A program made the translations under genes and the position numbers. Below the pieces are notes generated by a model, which saw only the letters and a program-made list of their open reading frames with translations, was not told the origin of the DNA and did no database searches. A stretch of 64,000 nucleotides of DNA from Dorea_A sp016295505. GTDB lineage: Bacteria > Bacillota > Clostridia > Lachnospirales > Lachnospiraceae. Shown piece by piece: positions 9,325-17,878 of this stretch (its first letter is position 1; every line of letters starts with the position of its first letter). The stretch is from positions 186,001 to 250,000 of the forward strand of contig NZ_JBDOHS010000002.1 in assembly GCF_039832105.1 (NCBI RefSeq), in the 5' to 3' direction.

Positions 9325-9798
9325 ATGAATGTATATACGTTATCCGCAAAAAACTGCATGGCTCATCTGCTGCTTCGGGAAACCTTTGACTCATTTCTGT
9401 TTATTGAAGGCAATATCACCACCTTTAACAGATTCTCAATCGATGGATTTCTGCAGAAGGACTTTTTTGATGATCCTCCGGAAAATACCTACTCACTCTG
9501 GAAACATGTACGAGAATTTTGTCTGAGTATCATTCGCGGCAAACGTACCCCTCTGAACTTTAAAATTGTTCTGGCTCTTCCACCATCTTCAGTTCCGGAA
9601 TTTCTTCTTCAAAAGGGACTCACCGGATATCGTCCGGAAGATATCCAGGGACTGTATCTGAACTTTCATTATGACGGGAATACCCTTCAATGTATTACCG
9701 GAACCTCCATGCATACGTTTACACTGGACAAAACCCTGGAACGGGAATGGGATTCTTATGTCGAAGAACTACTTCGCTTTATGCGCACAGATTTCTGA
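9325..9798 (+). CDS. DUF5721-type protein, function unknown
   Basis: A 157-residue soluble protein, preceded by AAGGAG and divergent from the acylation cassette. It starts MNVYTLSAKNCMAHLLLRE and has the features FLFIEGNITTFNRFSIDG and FKIVLALPPSSV. I recognise it as the Lachnospiraceae family DUF5721, for which I know no function. No membrane segment, metal-binding cluster or catalytic motif is evident. A strong hairpin follows directly, so it is probably monocistronic. Confidence 0.6.
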   Translation: MNVYTLSAKNCMAHLLLRETFDSFLFIEGNITTFNRFSIDGFLQKDFFDDPPENTYSLWKHVREFCLSIIRGKRTPLNFKIVLALPPSSVPEFLLQKGLTGYRPEDIQGLYLNFHYDGNTLQCITGTSMHTFTLDKTLEREWDSYVEELLRFMRTDF

Positions 9799-9815
9799 TA
9801 TTCACTGCAATCCAT

Positions 9816-9857
9816 AAAAAAATGAGCAACTGTATCTGTACAGTTACTCATTTTTTA
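9816..9857. terminator. bidirectional terminator between DUF5721 gene and htpG
   Basis: An inverted repeat AATGAGCAACTGTA / TACAGTTACTCATT with one mismatch, flanked by A-rich and T-rich tracts on both sides. It serves the converging DUF5721 gene (+) and htpG (-). Confidence 0.85.
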
Positions 9858-9866
9858 TTTCAATTA

Positions 9867-11918
9867 TTATTTTGCAAGAAGCATCATAATCTCATTGCTT
9901 CTGTTTACAAATGCCGTCATTTCACCCGGATTCAGCGGTTTATGCGCCAGCATTGCAAGGTCATACAGCTGCTTGCAGATCAGTCCTGTATTTTCTCCTT
10001 CCTTATGCTCTGCTACATATTTTACCAGCGGATGGTTCGCATTCAGGATCAGTGTACTTTCTCCACCCATATCCATGTCGCTCATGCCGTACATTTTCAT
10101 CATTTCCTGCATACGGCGATTTTGCTCAGACAACGTCATCATAGAAGCAACGTTATTATCTTTTAATTTCTCAATCTTAACATCCAGTTTTTCATTGCCA
10201 AGTTCTTTGCGGAAGATCTCAATCAGGCTGTCTGATGTTTTCTTAAACTCTTCCTTCTCTTCCTCTGCCACTTCCTCTTTTACATGCTCGGTAACATCGG
10301 CGTCAATCCTCTGGAAACGGATCTTTGGATTGCGCTGTTCCAGCTGAGTGATAAACGGAGAATCGATATTGTGTCCCAGAATAACCGCATCCTGTCCCTG
10401 GTTCCTGAACATATTGATATACTGGCTCTGCTGAACCTCATCAGTTACATAATAAATGGTTGTTTTAATCTCTTCTACATTGTTCTCATCTGTATTTTCT
10501 TCATCTTTATTTTCATTCGGTTCTACAACTTCCCCGCCGTTTTCTTCAATGCAGTCCTTCAGAGTCAGATATTTGTGATCCAGATTCTTAAACAATATTG
10601 CATCTTTCATCTTGTCACAGAATTTTTCATCTTTCAGGCAGCCGAATTTGATGAACGGACTGATGCTGTCCCAGTATTTTTCATATTCTTCTCTCTTTGT
10701 CTTGCACATTCCGGCAAGTTTATCTGCAACCTTTTTGGAAATATACTCGGAGATCTTATTTACAAATCCATCATTCTGAAGCGCACTTCTGGATACGTTC
10801 AGCGGAAGATCCGGACAGTCAATGACTCCTTTTAATACCATCAGGTACTCCGGAATGACTTCCTTAATATTATCGGCAATAAATACCTGATTATTATACA
10901 GCTTGATCGTTCCTTCTATGGAATCGTATTCGGTATTGATTCTCGGGAAATACAGAATACCCTTTAAGTTAAACGGATAATCCATGTTCAGATGGATCCA
11001 GAACAATGGCTCCTTATAATCCATAAATACCTTTCTATAGAATTCCTTATAATCTTCATCCGAGCATTCATTTGGATGCTTTGTCCACAGCGGATGTATA
11101 TCACTCAATGAAACCGGACGTTTTTCGATCTTAACCTTCTCTTTGGCAGGCTCAACTTCTACCATTTCCTTCTCGCCGTTTTCATTTTCTTTTTCTTCCA
11201 TCTTTGCTTCTTCATGAATATGCTCAACGACCACATCATCTTCTTTCAGCTCTGCTTCATCAATCGTCTCATACTCAGGCTCTGCATTCGCTTTGCTAAG
11301 GAAGATCTCTACCGGCATGAAAGAACAGTATTTATCAATTACTTCTCTCATCCGATACTCATTTGCAAATTCCAGGCTGTCCTCGTTCAGGTACAATGTC
11401 ATAGTGGAGCCTACCGTGTCCTTATCGCCATCTTCCATCTCATATTCGGTACCGCCATTGCTTACCCAGTGTACCGGCGTTGCGCCTTCTTTATAAGAAA
11501 GAGTATCGATGTGAACTTCATCCGCAACCATGAACGCGGAATAGAATCCCAGACCAAAATGACCGATCATATCATCTTCTGTTGTCTTGTCTTTATATTT
11601 TTCAAGAAACTGTGTCGCACCTGAAAAAGCAATCTGTGTAATATACTCTTCTACTTCATCTGCTGTCATACCAAGTCCGTTATCCGTAAATTTCAACGTC
11701 TTTTCTTCCGGATTCACTTCAATCCGGATGGCTGGCTTATAACCATCCGGAAGCTGAAATTCTCCCATCATATCCAGCTTCTTTAACTTCGTGATCGCAT
11801 CACATCCGTTCGATACCATCTCACGGGCGAAAATATCGTGATCAGAATACACCCATTTCTTTATGATCGGAAATATGTTCTCACTGCTGATTGACAAACT
11901 ACCTTTTTTTGCTTCCAT
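9867..11918 (-). CDS. htpG: HSP90 chaperone HtpG
   Basis: An Hsp90-family ATPase of 683 residues. The N-terminal GHKL ATPase domain has REMVSNGCDA (Glu and Asn of the ATP site), FTDNGLGM and HFGLGFYSAF. The middle domain carries ILYFPRINTEYDS, and the dimerisation domain is at the C-terminus. Two acidic insertions (EMVEVEPAKEK region and ENKDEENTDENN) lengthen it relative to the ~620-residue B. subtilis protein. I place the start at ATG 11918 since AGGAG is 8 bases upstream; the GTG at 11927 overlaps that site. A sigma-A promoter and a perfect CIRCE lie upstream, implying HrcA control. Confidence 0.92.
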   Translation of the reverse strand: MEAKKGSLSISSENIFPIIKKWVYSDHDIFAREMVSNGCDAITKLKKLDMMGEFQLPDGYKPAIRIEVNPEEKTLKFTDNGLGMTADEVEEYITQIAFSGATQFLEKYKDKTTEDDMIGHFGLGFYSAFMVADEVHIDTLSYKEGATPVHWVSNGGTEYEMEDGDKDTVGSTMTLYLNEDSLEFANEYRMREVIDKYCSFMPVEIFLSKANAEPEYETIDEAELKEDDVVVEHIHEEAKMEEKENENGEKEMVEVEPAKEKVKIEKRPVSLSDIHPLWTKHPNECSDEDYKEFYRKVFMDYKEPLFWIHLNMDYPFNLKGILYFPRINTEYDSIEGTIKLYNNQVFIADNIKEVIPEYLMVLKGVIDCPDLPLNVSRSALQNDGFVNKISEYISKKVADKLAGMCKTKREEYEKYWDSISPFIKFGCLKDEKFCDKMKDAILFKNLDHKYLTLKDCIEENGGEVVEPNENKDEENTDENNVEEIKTTIYYVTDEVQQSQYINMFRNQGQDAVILGHNIDSPFITQLEQRNPKIRFQRIDADVTEHVKEEVAEEEKEEFKKTSDSLIEIFRKELGNEKLDVKIEKLKDNNVASMMTLSEQNRRMQEMMKMYGMSDMDMGGESTLILNANHPLVKYVAEHKEGENTGLICKQLYDLAMLAHKPLNPGEMTAFVNRSNEIMMLLAK

Positions 11919-11981
11919 TTTTACCACTCCTGTTTATTATATTTTTTATTTACATTAAAGTCTTCGTTTTGTTCAAAAGAT

Positions 11982-12010
11982 ATGATAATACCGAAAAAAA
12001 TAAAAGTCAA
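11982..12010 (-). promoter_or_regulatory. htpG sigma-A promoter
   Basis: On the minus strand, TTGACT (12010-12005), a 17-base spacer and TATCAT (11987-11982), about 60 bases before the htpG ATG. The -35 box begins 7 bases after the CIRCE. Confidence 0.7.
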
Positions 12011-12017
12011 TAGGAAA

Positions 12018-12044
12018 TTAGCACTCTTTCAAAAAGAGTGCTAA
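12018..12044. promoter_or_regulatory. CIRCE operator (HrcA site)
   Basis: TTAGCACTC, nine spacer bases, GAGTGCTAA: an exact match to the CIRCE consensus bound by the heat-shock repressor HrcA. It sits upstream of the htpG -35 box rather than over the transcription start. The only gene downstream in either direction that could use it is htpG, because the ABC permease on the other side ends towards it. Confidence 0.93.
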
Positions 12045-12089
12045 CAATTCTGTGAAATTTATAAACTTTTTATTAAATCGCATTTCCTT

Positions 12090-15000
12090 TTATTCGATAC
12101 TTTTTAGTGATTCCACCATATCGATTTTCTTGATTTTAAAATACATAATTCCGTTTACGATCATGGAAAATGCTATCGTAAACAACAGACTGTATATGTA
12201 ACTCGGGAAATTAATATTCCTTCCAAACATTGCCGCATCCACTTCCACAGTCTGAATGATGAACAGATGCAGGACCCTGCCCAGTCCTACACCGACCAGC
12301 GCACCGATCAGTGTCAGCAGGATATTTTCACGATACACATAACCTGCAACTTCCGGATTATAAAAGCCAAGCACCCGTAAGGTTGCCAGTTCTCTCTTTC
12401 TTTCTGCAATATTGATCGTATTCAGATTATAGAGTACAACAAATGCCAGCATTCCGGCAGATATAATCAGTACTACGATTACCAGATTCAGACTTCCGAG
12501 CATATCATCCAGCTGTTTTTCAATGTCATGCATATAGCCGACACTTAAGACTTCCTCCTGTGCAAGTATATCCTGTCCTGCATCTTCCAGGTCTTCCTTG
12601 GAGTAAGAGTCGTCTACTGCAAAGAATACGCTGTTATACTCCGGTTTCTCCCCGTACACTTTCTCGTAATACTTCGGAGTCATGTACATGTAATGTCCCA
12701 TGTAGTTCTCGCAGATATGATCGATCCTTACCTCCTTATTTCCATTCTCTTTATCCCTGATACAAATGGTATCGCCCACTTTGGCATCCAGAAGTTTTGC
12801 CGTTTTTTCACTGATAATCACTCCGTCGTCTGACAGATGATACACCTCTTTTGTTTTTCGATCCCGAAAATGAACATAATCATCTGCATTCTCAGAAGAA
12901 CTTAAGATACACTGATAAGTATCTCTTTCTTTCTTCCCATTGGCAAGCGTGATTTTCTTCATATCCGCTTCCATGAACCGGGCCAGATCATCATCTTCTT
13001 CGAGGTACTGTATCAGATGTTCTCTGTCTTCCTCCGTCAGGTCTTCCTGCAGGTAGATACTTCCATCGTACACCTGAATTTCTGCATACTGGAGATCTGC
13101 AATCTCATATACCGAATCACGCAGTCCAAATCCAACCAGCATCAGTGCCATACATCCACTGATTCCAAAAATCGTCATAAAGAACCGTTTTTTATAACGC
13201 ATCAGATTACGAACCGTCGACTTCCATGTAAAGTTCAGATGTTTCCAGACAAATGAAATATGCTCAAGGAAAACGCGTTTTCCTTTTTTGGGCGCCGGCG
13301 GACGCATCAGTACGGCCGGCTGAGCCCCCAGCTCCCGATAACACGCCAGAAGTGTTGCGATTGTTGTGCATGCGATTGCCGCTACCGATGCCATTGCTGC
13401 ATATGTCCAGTCATACGGCACCAGAATCTTCGGAATATGCCGGTATAGAATCCCATATGCATATATGATAATATATGGCAGAATCTTTTCACCCACCAAT
13501 ACGCCAAAGACACTTCCACCAACCGTTGCAAGAAGTGCGTATCCCAGATATTTCGCAGCAATCGTAAATTTACCATATCCAAGAGCCTTCATTGTTCCGA
13601 TAGAGATTCTCTGCTCTTCCACCATACGGGTCATACTGGTCAGGCTGATCAGCGCTGCCACCAGGAAGAAGATGACCGGAAATACTCTTCCTATCGCTCC
13701 GATTCGTTCTGCATTTTCTCCAAGTCCGTTATACTCTGTCAAGGTACTTCTGTCATATACATACCATTTCGGAGATTCAATTTTGGCAATTTCTTCTTCT
13801 GCATCTGCAATCTCGGCTTCTCCGTCTGCAATCTCAGCTTCCGCTTCTGCCTTTCCCTCTTCATATTCTGTTCTGGCATCTGCAAGCTTCGCTTCATTCT
13901 TCGCAATCTCAGCTTCTCCGTCTGCCAGTTCCTTTTCGCTGTCCTGTATTTCCTTCCATCCGGACTGAATCTGAGCCTGCCCGTCTTGCAGCTTCTGATC
14001 AGCCTGCATAAGCTCTGCTTCACTCGCATCCAACTGCGCCTTTGTACTATCAAGCATCTTCTGTGTCTCCAGAAGCTGCTGTTTTGCTGCCTCCAGATTC
14101 GCCGTCTGCTCCTGATAGATCTGCTCCTGTGCATCCAGAGCTGCTTTCATCTGTTCTGCCTGCATCAGCAGTTCCTGATTGTCCTCTTTCCATTTTTCGT
14201 ATTCCGGTGTTCCCTCCTGCGGACTTTCAGGAATCATGGCAAGAAGCTGCTCATATTCTATCCAAGAAGCATCCAGACTCTGACGCATCAGCTCAAGTCC
14301 CACTTCACCTTCTTTGATCTGTGCCTCCGCCTGTGCCTTTCCCGCTTCAAACTGTGCCAGTCCTGATTCGTATGCCATACGTCCTTCTGCAAGCTGCTGC
14401 ACTCCGGACTGATACAGCGCTTTTGCCGCATCCAGTTCCTGTTGTTTTTCTGCCAGAGTAGATTTTGCATCTGCAATCTGTTGCCTGCCGTCACTGATCT
14501 TCTGCTTTGCATCATCCAGCTGCTTCTTAGCATCTGCAAGTTCCTGCGCTGCATCATTTAACTCTTTTTCAGCTTCCTGCTTTCCATCTTCCAGTTCTTT
14601 TCTGGCATCTGCAAGCTTTTCATTTGCCTCATCCACAATCTCCTGCCTGCGTACAGATGCTCTTTCATCCGTAATGGCTTCTATATGATCCATTACCTCT
14701 TCCACGCAGTCTTCATATTCGTCCGAAAAAGCAAGCAGCTTTTCCGCTCCTTCCACCCGGACGTATACTTCTGTATACACATCCAGATCAAAGGTGCTCT
14801 CCGGAACGATAAGAAACGCATCTATATTACCGGTACCGATCGTTGTACTTCCTCGTCCGTAAGATATGTAGCAGGGGCTGTTTCCTCTTCCGACCACCTT
14901 AAGTTTTTCTGTTTTTAAAGTATCTGACACCGGATCATCTGTCCCGCTCTCCAGTGTGATCACATCTCCGATCTGATAATCCGATTCATCATCCGCCAGA

Positions 15001-15392
15001 CATTCTCCCACTTTCTCAGGGAGTCTTCCTTCACTGACCGTGACTTCATTCATCTGTTCCTGTAAAGACATGACATGCAGTACCGTCTGCTCATCTTCTA
15101 CATTGTACAGAAAATCCGCACTGTAGGCCCCCTCGGCATCTGCAACTCCTTCTACCTCTTCTATTGCCTTTACGTCATCCTCTGTTACCCCATAAGTACT
15201 GAGTGCTTTGATATCCATCAGGCTGTCGCCGTCAAAATACGCATCTCCGGTAATCCTCATGGATGGTTCTGCCGCCCGGATTCCGGAAAAAAATGCCACT
15301 CCCAGCGCAACAATAAAAAGAATGGACAGAAAGCGCCCCGGACTTCTCCTGATCTCCATATAAAAATCTTTACGCGTTACTTTTTTCTTCAT
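12090..15392 (-). CDS. FtsX/MacB-type ABC permease with large coiled coil
   Basis: An 1100-residue permease. An N-terminal membrane helix (RFLSILFIVALGVAFFSGI) is followed by an extracytoplasmic MacB-like region. Next comes a long Ala/Glu/Gln-rich coiled coil (about residues 250-560, with repeats such as ELADAKKQLDDAKQKI and DGEAEIADAE). Two FtsX blocks of membrane helices follow (ALISLTSMTRMVEEQ and the C-terminal VVLYNLNTINIAERKRELATLRVLGF). Family knowledge links such type VII ABC systems to mechanotransmission, lipid or peptide handling. It lies 9 bp after its ATPase. The exported or sensed substrate is unknown. Confidence 0.88.
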   Translation of the reverse strand: MKKKVTRKDFYMEIRRSPGRFLSILFIVALGVAFFSGIRAAEPSMRITGDAYFDGDSLMDIKALSTYGVTEDDVKAIEEVEGVADAEGAYSADFLYNVEDEQTVLHVMSLQEQMNEVTVSEGRLPEKVGECLADDESDYQIGDVITLESGTDDPVSDTLKTEKLKVVGRGNSPCYISYGRGSTTIGTGNIDAFLIVPESTFDLDVYTEVYVRVEGAEKLLAFSDEYEDCVEEVMDHIEAITDERASVRRQEIVDEANEKLADARKELEDGKQEAEKELNDAAQELADAKKQLDDAKQKISDGRQQIADAKSTLAEKQQELDAAKALYQSGVQQLAEGRMAYESGLAQFEAGKAQAEAQIKEGEVGLELMRQSLDASWIEYEQLLAMIPESPQEGTPEYEKWKEDNQELLMQAEQMKAALDAQEQIYQEQTANLEAAKQQLLETQKMLDSTKAQLDASEAELMQADQKLQDGQAQIQSGWKEIQDSEKELADGEAEIAKNEAKLADARTEYEEGKAEAEAEIADGEAEIADAEEEIAKIESPKWYVYDRSTLTEYNGLGENAERIGAIGRVFPVIFFLVAALISLTSMTRMVEEQRISIGTMKALGYGKFTIAAKYLGYALLATVGGSVFGVLVGEKILPYIIIYAYGILYRHIPKILVPYDWTYAAMASVAAIACTTIATLLACYRELGAQPAVLMRPPAPKKGKRVFLEHISFVWKHLNFTWKSTVRNLMRYKKRFFMTIFGISGCMALMLVGFGLRDSVYEIADLQYAEIQVYDGSIYLQEDLTEEDREHLIQYLEEDDDLARFMEADMKKITLANGKKERDTYQCILSSSENADDYVHFRDRKTKEVYHLSDDGVIISEKTAKLLDAKVGDTICIRDKENGNKEVRIDHICENYMGHYMYMTPKYYEKVYGEKPEYNSVFFAVDDSYSKEDLEDAGQDILAQEEVLSVGYMHDIEKQLDDMLGSLNLVIVVLIISAGMLAFVVLYNLNTINIAERKRELATLRVLGFYNPEVAGYVYRENILLTLIGALVGVGLGRVLHLFIIQTVEVDAAMFGRNINFPSYIYSLLFTIAFSMIVNGIMYFKIKKIDMVESLKSIE

Positions 15393-15401
15393 CTTTCGTT
15401 C

Positions 15402-16106
15402 CTACCATTCTATTGTCTCAACAGATACCGGATGTTCATTTCGGATAATCCTGGATACTTTTCCATTTTTAATCTTGATCACTCTATCTGCCATCGGTGC
15501 AATTGCCGAATTATGTGTGATCAGAATGACCGTCATTCCTTTTTCTCTGCAGGTATCCTGCAAAAGCTTTAAGATTGATTTTCCGGTATTATAATCCAGC
15601 GCTCCTGTCGGCTCATCACAGAGAAGAAGTTTCGGATTTTTCGCAAGTGCTCTTGCAATCGATACTCTCTGCTGCTCTCCGCCTGACAGCTGTGCCGGAA
15701 AATTGTCCAGTCGATCTCCCAGTCCAACCTCTTCCATGACCTGTGCAGCATCCATCGGATTTTTACAGATCTGAAGCGCCAGTTCTACATTCTCCAGCGC
15801 GGTCAGATTGGGAATCAGATTATAGAACTGGAACACAAAACCAATATCATCTCTCCGATAGGCCGTTAACTGCTTCTGCGAATACCCGGCAATATCTTCT
15901 CCGTCTACGATCACTTTTCCTTCTGATGCGGTATCCATGCCGCCCAGAATATTCAGCACCGTAGTCTTACCGGCACCACTTGGCCCTACTACCACAGCAA
16001 ACTCTCCCTTTTGAATCTCAAAATCAATACCTGCCGCAGCCATAATCTCAACTTCGCCCATCCGATATATCTTTTTCACACCCTCCAGGGTAACAAATCC
16101 ACTCAT
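15402..16106 (-). CDS. MacB/LolD-type ABC ATPase
   Basis: A 234-residue ABC ATPase: Walker A GPSGAGKTT, Q-loop FVFQFYNLIPNLTA (the MacB/LolD form), signature LSGGEQQRVSIARALA, Walker B LLLCDEPTGALD, and the switch histidine in VILITHNSAI. It is the partner of the FtsX-type permease that follows and begins behind AAAGGAG. A TATAAT box lies about 50 bases upstream of the ATG, with no good -35 match, so the promoter may need an activator. No two-component genes are adjacent. Confidence 0.9.
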   Translation of the reverse strand: MSGFVTLEGVKKIYRMGEVEIMAAAGIDFEIQKGEFAVVVGPSGAGKTTVLNILGGMDTASEGKVIVDGEDIAGYSQKQLTAYRRDDIGFVFQFYNLIPNLTALENVELALQICKNPMDAAQVMEEVGLGDRLDNFPAQLSGGEQQRVSIARALAKNPKLLLCDEPTGALDYNTGKSILKLLQDTCREKGMTVILITHNSAIAPMADRVIKIKNGKVSRIIRNEHPVSVETIEW

Positions 16107-16263
16107 ATTTGCTCCTTTCGTATATACATCCCGCCATTATTTCTTTATATTATAACACGTATAACAGACGAATAAGGAAACTTAATAATTAAATTATTCT
16201 AAAGTTCCGCCTGCGCTATCCCTTCTGTTTCAAGTATCGTAAACTGTGGAAAGGAATCTGGCC

Positions 16264-16327
16264 CGAATCTATAAGAGCCCGGGAGACAGACAGCATTCTG
16301 TCCATCTCCCGGGCTCTTATAGATTCG
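16264..16327. repeat. 64-nt near-perfect hairpin after the purF homologue
   Basis: A 64-base inverted repeat with arms CGAATCTATAAGAGCCCGGG and its complement, closing through a second short stem around CAGACAG / CTGTC. It begins 14 bases after the purF-like stop codon but has no T-tract on either strand, so it is a poor classical rho-independent terminator. It may protect the mRNA 3' end or be a dispersed palindromic element. The rest of 16107-16340 holds only the ABC-operon promoter region. Confidence 0.75.
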
Positions 16328-16340
16328 TGGTCTGATTTTA

Positions 16341-17753
16341 TCATTCTTTGCCGTTGAAGCAATATGTACATACTTTACAAGGTTCAATGCCGATAGAAGC
16401 AAGCAGATCATCCAGTCTGTGGTATCGCAGCGTCGTGAAATTCTGCTGTTTGCGGATATCCTCTATCATCTGCGCATATTTACAGCTGCACGGATTTGCA
16501 TATTCCTCAAGCACTTCCTTTGATACATCGTCTCCTTCGCGTTTTCTGATCATCTGTCTGGCGATCAGCTCCATCTCTGACTTGGAACGTGAAAAGTTCA
16601 GGTACTTACATCCATACATGATCGGTGGGCATGCAGGACGAACATGTACTTCCTTGGCTCCGCTCTGATACAGGAATTCTGTCGTCTCGCGAAGCTGTGT
16701 TCCACGTACGATAGAATCATCAATCAACAGGAGTTTCTTATCCTCAATCAATGCATGTACCGGAATCAGTTTCATACGCGCAATCAGATTCCTCTGATTC
16801 TGATTGGTCGGCATAAAAGAACGCGGCCATGTAGGCGTATATTTGATAAACGGTCTTGCATACGGGATACCCGATTCATTGGCATATCCGATCGCATGTG
16901 CAATTCCGGAATCCGGAACACCTGCAACAATATCCGGATGAACAGAATCTCCATCTCTTTTTGCCAGCATACTTCCGCATCGATAACGCATCTCTTCCAC
17001 ATTGACTCCCTCATAGGAAGAAGTCGGATATCCATAGTATACCCACAGGAAAGAGCAGATCTTCATCTCTTCCTTCGGAGCACTCAGCGTCTCAACACCT
17101 TCCGGAGTAACAAATACAATCTCTGCCGGTCCCAGTTCCTTGTAATCAACATATCCAAGATTAATATATGCATGACTTTCAAAAGAAACACAGTATGCAT
17201 GATCCTTACGGCCGATCACAAGCGGTGTTCTTCCGTAACGGTCTCTGGCAGCATAGATTCCCTCCTGCGTCAGAATCAATAGTGTCATAGAGCCGTCCAC
17301 CAGTTCCTGTACATATTTGATACCTTCCAGAATGGAATCTTTTTCACAGATCAAAGCAGCAATCAGCTCTGTAATGTTAATCTGCCCATTCGTCATCTCC
17401 TGAAAATGAGAATGTGCGCTGTCATACAACTGCTTCAGCAGTTCATCGTAATTATTGACCTTTCCAACAGTTGTAATTGCAAAACTTCCAAGTTTTGAAC
17501 GGATCAACAGCGGCTGAGGCTCAAAATCAGAGATACATCCGATTCCAAGATTTCCCTTCATTTCCCCTACATCCCGATCAAACTTAGTACGAAACGGAGT
17601 ATTTTCAATATTATGGATTGCTCGATTGAATCCCCCTTCTCCATATGTTGCCATTCCTCCGCGCCTTGTTCCTAGATGAGAATGATAATCCACACCATAA
17701 AAAAGTTCAAGTACACAGTCTTCCTTTGATGCTACACCAAAAAAACCTCCCAT
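16341..17753 (-). CDS. purF: amidophosphoribosyltransferase homologue lacking Cys1
   Basis: A 470-residue PurF-family protein with an N-terminal class II glutamine amidotransferase fold and a C-terminal phosphoribosyltransferase domain. The PRPP motif IDDSIVRGT is intact near residue 344, and a Cys-rich tail (CKVCTYC plus PCSCKY) resembles the Fe-S ligands of B. subtilis-type PurF. The start is firm (AAGGAG, 7 bases before ATG) and gives MGGFFGVAS, where active enzymes expose Cys as residue 1 (CGVFGI). No other start yields Cys, so glutaminase activity by the normal nucleophile is absent. No purine genes surround it. It may use ammonia, need a partner, or do another reaction. Confidence 0.8.
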   Translation of the reverse strand: MGGFFGVASKEDCVLELFYGVDYHSHLGTRRGGMATYGEGGFNRAIHNIENTPFRTKFDRDVGEMKGNLGIGCISDFEPQPLLIRSKLGSFAITTVGKVNNYDELLKQLYDSAHSHFQEMTNGQINITELIAALICEKDSILEGIKYVQELVDGSMTLLILTQEGIYAARDRYGRTPLVIGRKDHAYCVSFESHAYINLGYVDYKELGPAEIVFVTPEGVETLSAPKEEMKICSFLWVYYGYPTSSYEGVNVEEMRYRCGSMLAKRDGDSVHPDIVAGVPDSGIAHAIGYANESGIPYARPFIKYTPTWPRSFMPTNQNQRNLIARMKLIPVHALIEDKKLLLIDDSIVRGTQLRETTEFLYQSGAKEVHVRPACPPIMYGCKYLNFSRSKSEMELIARQMIRKREGDDVSKEVLEEYANPCSCKYAQMIEDIRKQQNFTTLRYHRLDDLLASIGIEPCKVCTYCFNGKE

Positions 17754-17816
17754 ATGACATCTCCTTTTCTATTGTCTTGTTTTATTTTTATTTCCCAAAA
17801 TGTTTTTGCATCCCAA

Positions 17817-17846
17817 ATTGTAGCACAGATTGTAACCATATGTCCA
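17817..17846 (-). promoter_or_regulatory. promoter of the purF homologue
   Basis: On the minus strand TGGACA (17846-17841), 18 bases, TACAAT (17822-17817), located between gatB and the purF homologue. It suggests separate transcription from gatCAB. Confidence 0.5.
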
Positions 17847-17878
17847 GAAGTCTGCGTACACTCTGCGAAATGCTCTTC

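Noticed and set aside
9867..11927. GTG start for htpG at 11927
   Set aside because: The GTG is part of the ribosome-binding site AGGAGTGG; ATG 11918 has correct spacing.
16199..16411. 70-residue minus-strand frame over the palindrome and purF 3' end
   Set aside because: Spans the inverted repeat and runs out of phase with purF; no ribosome site.
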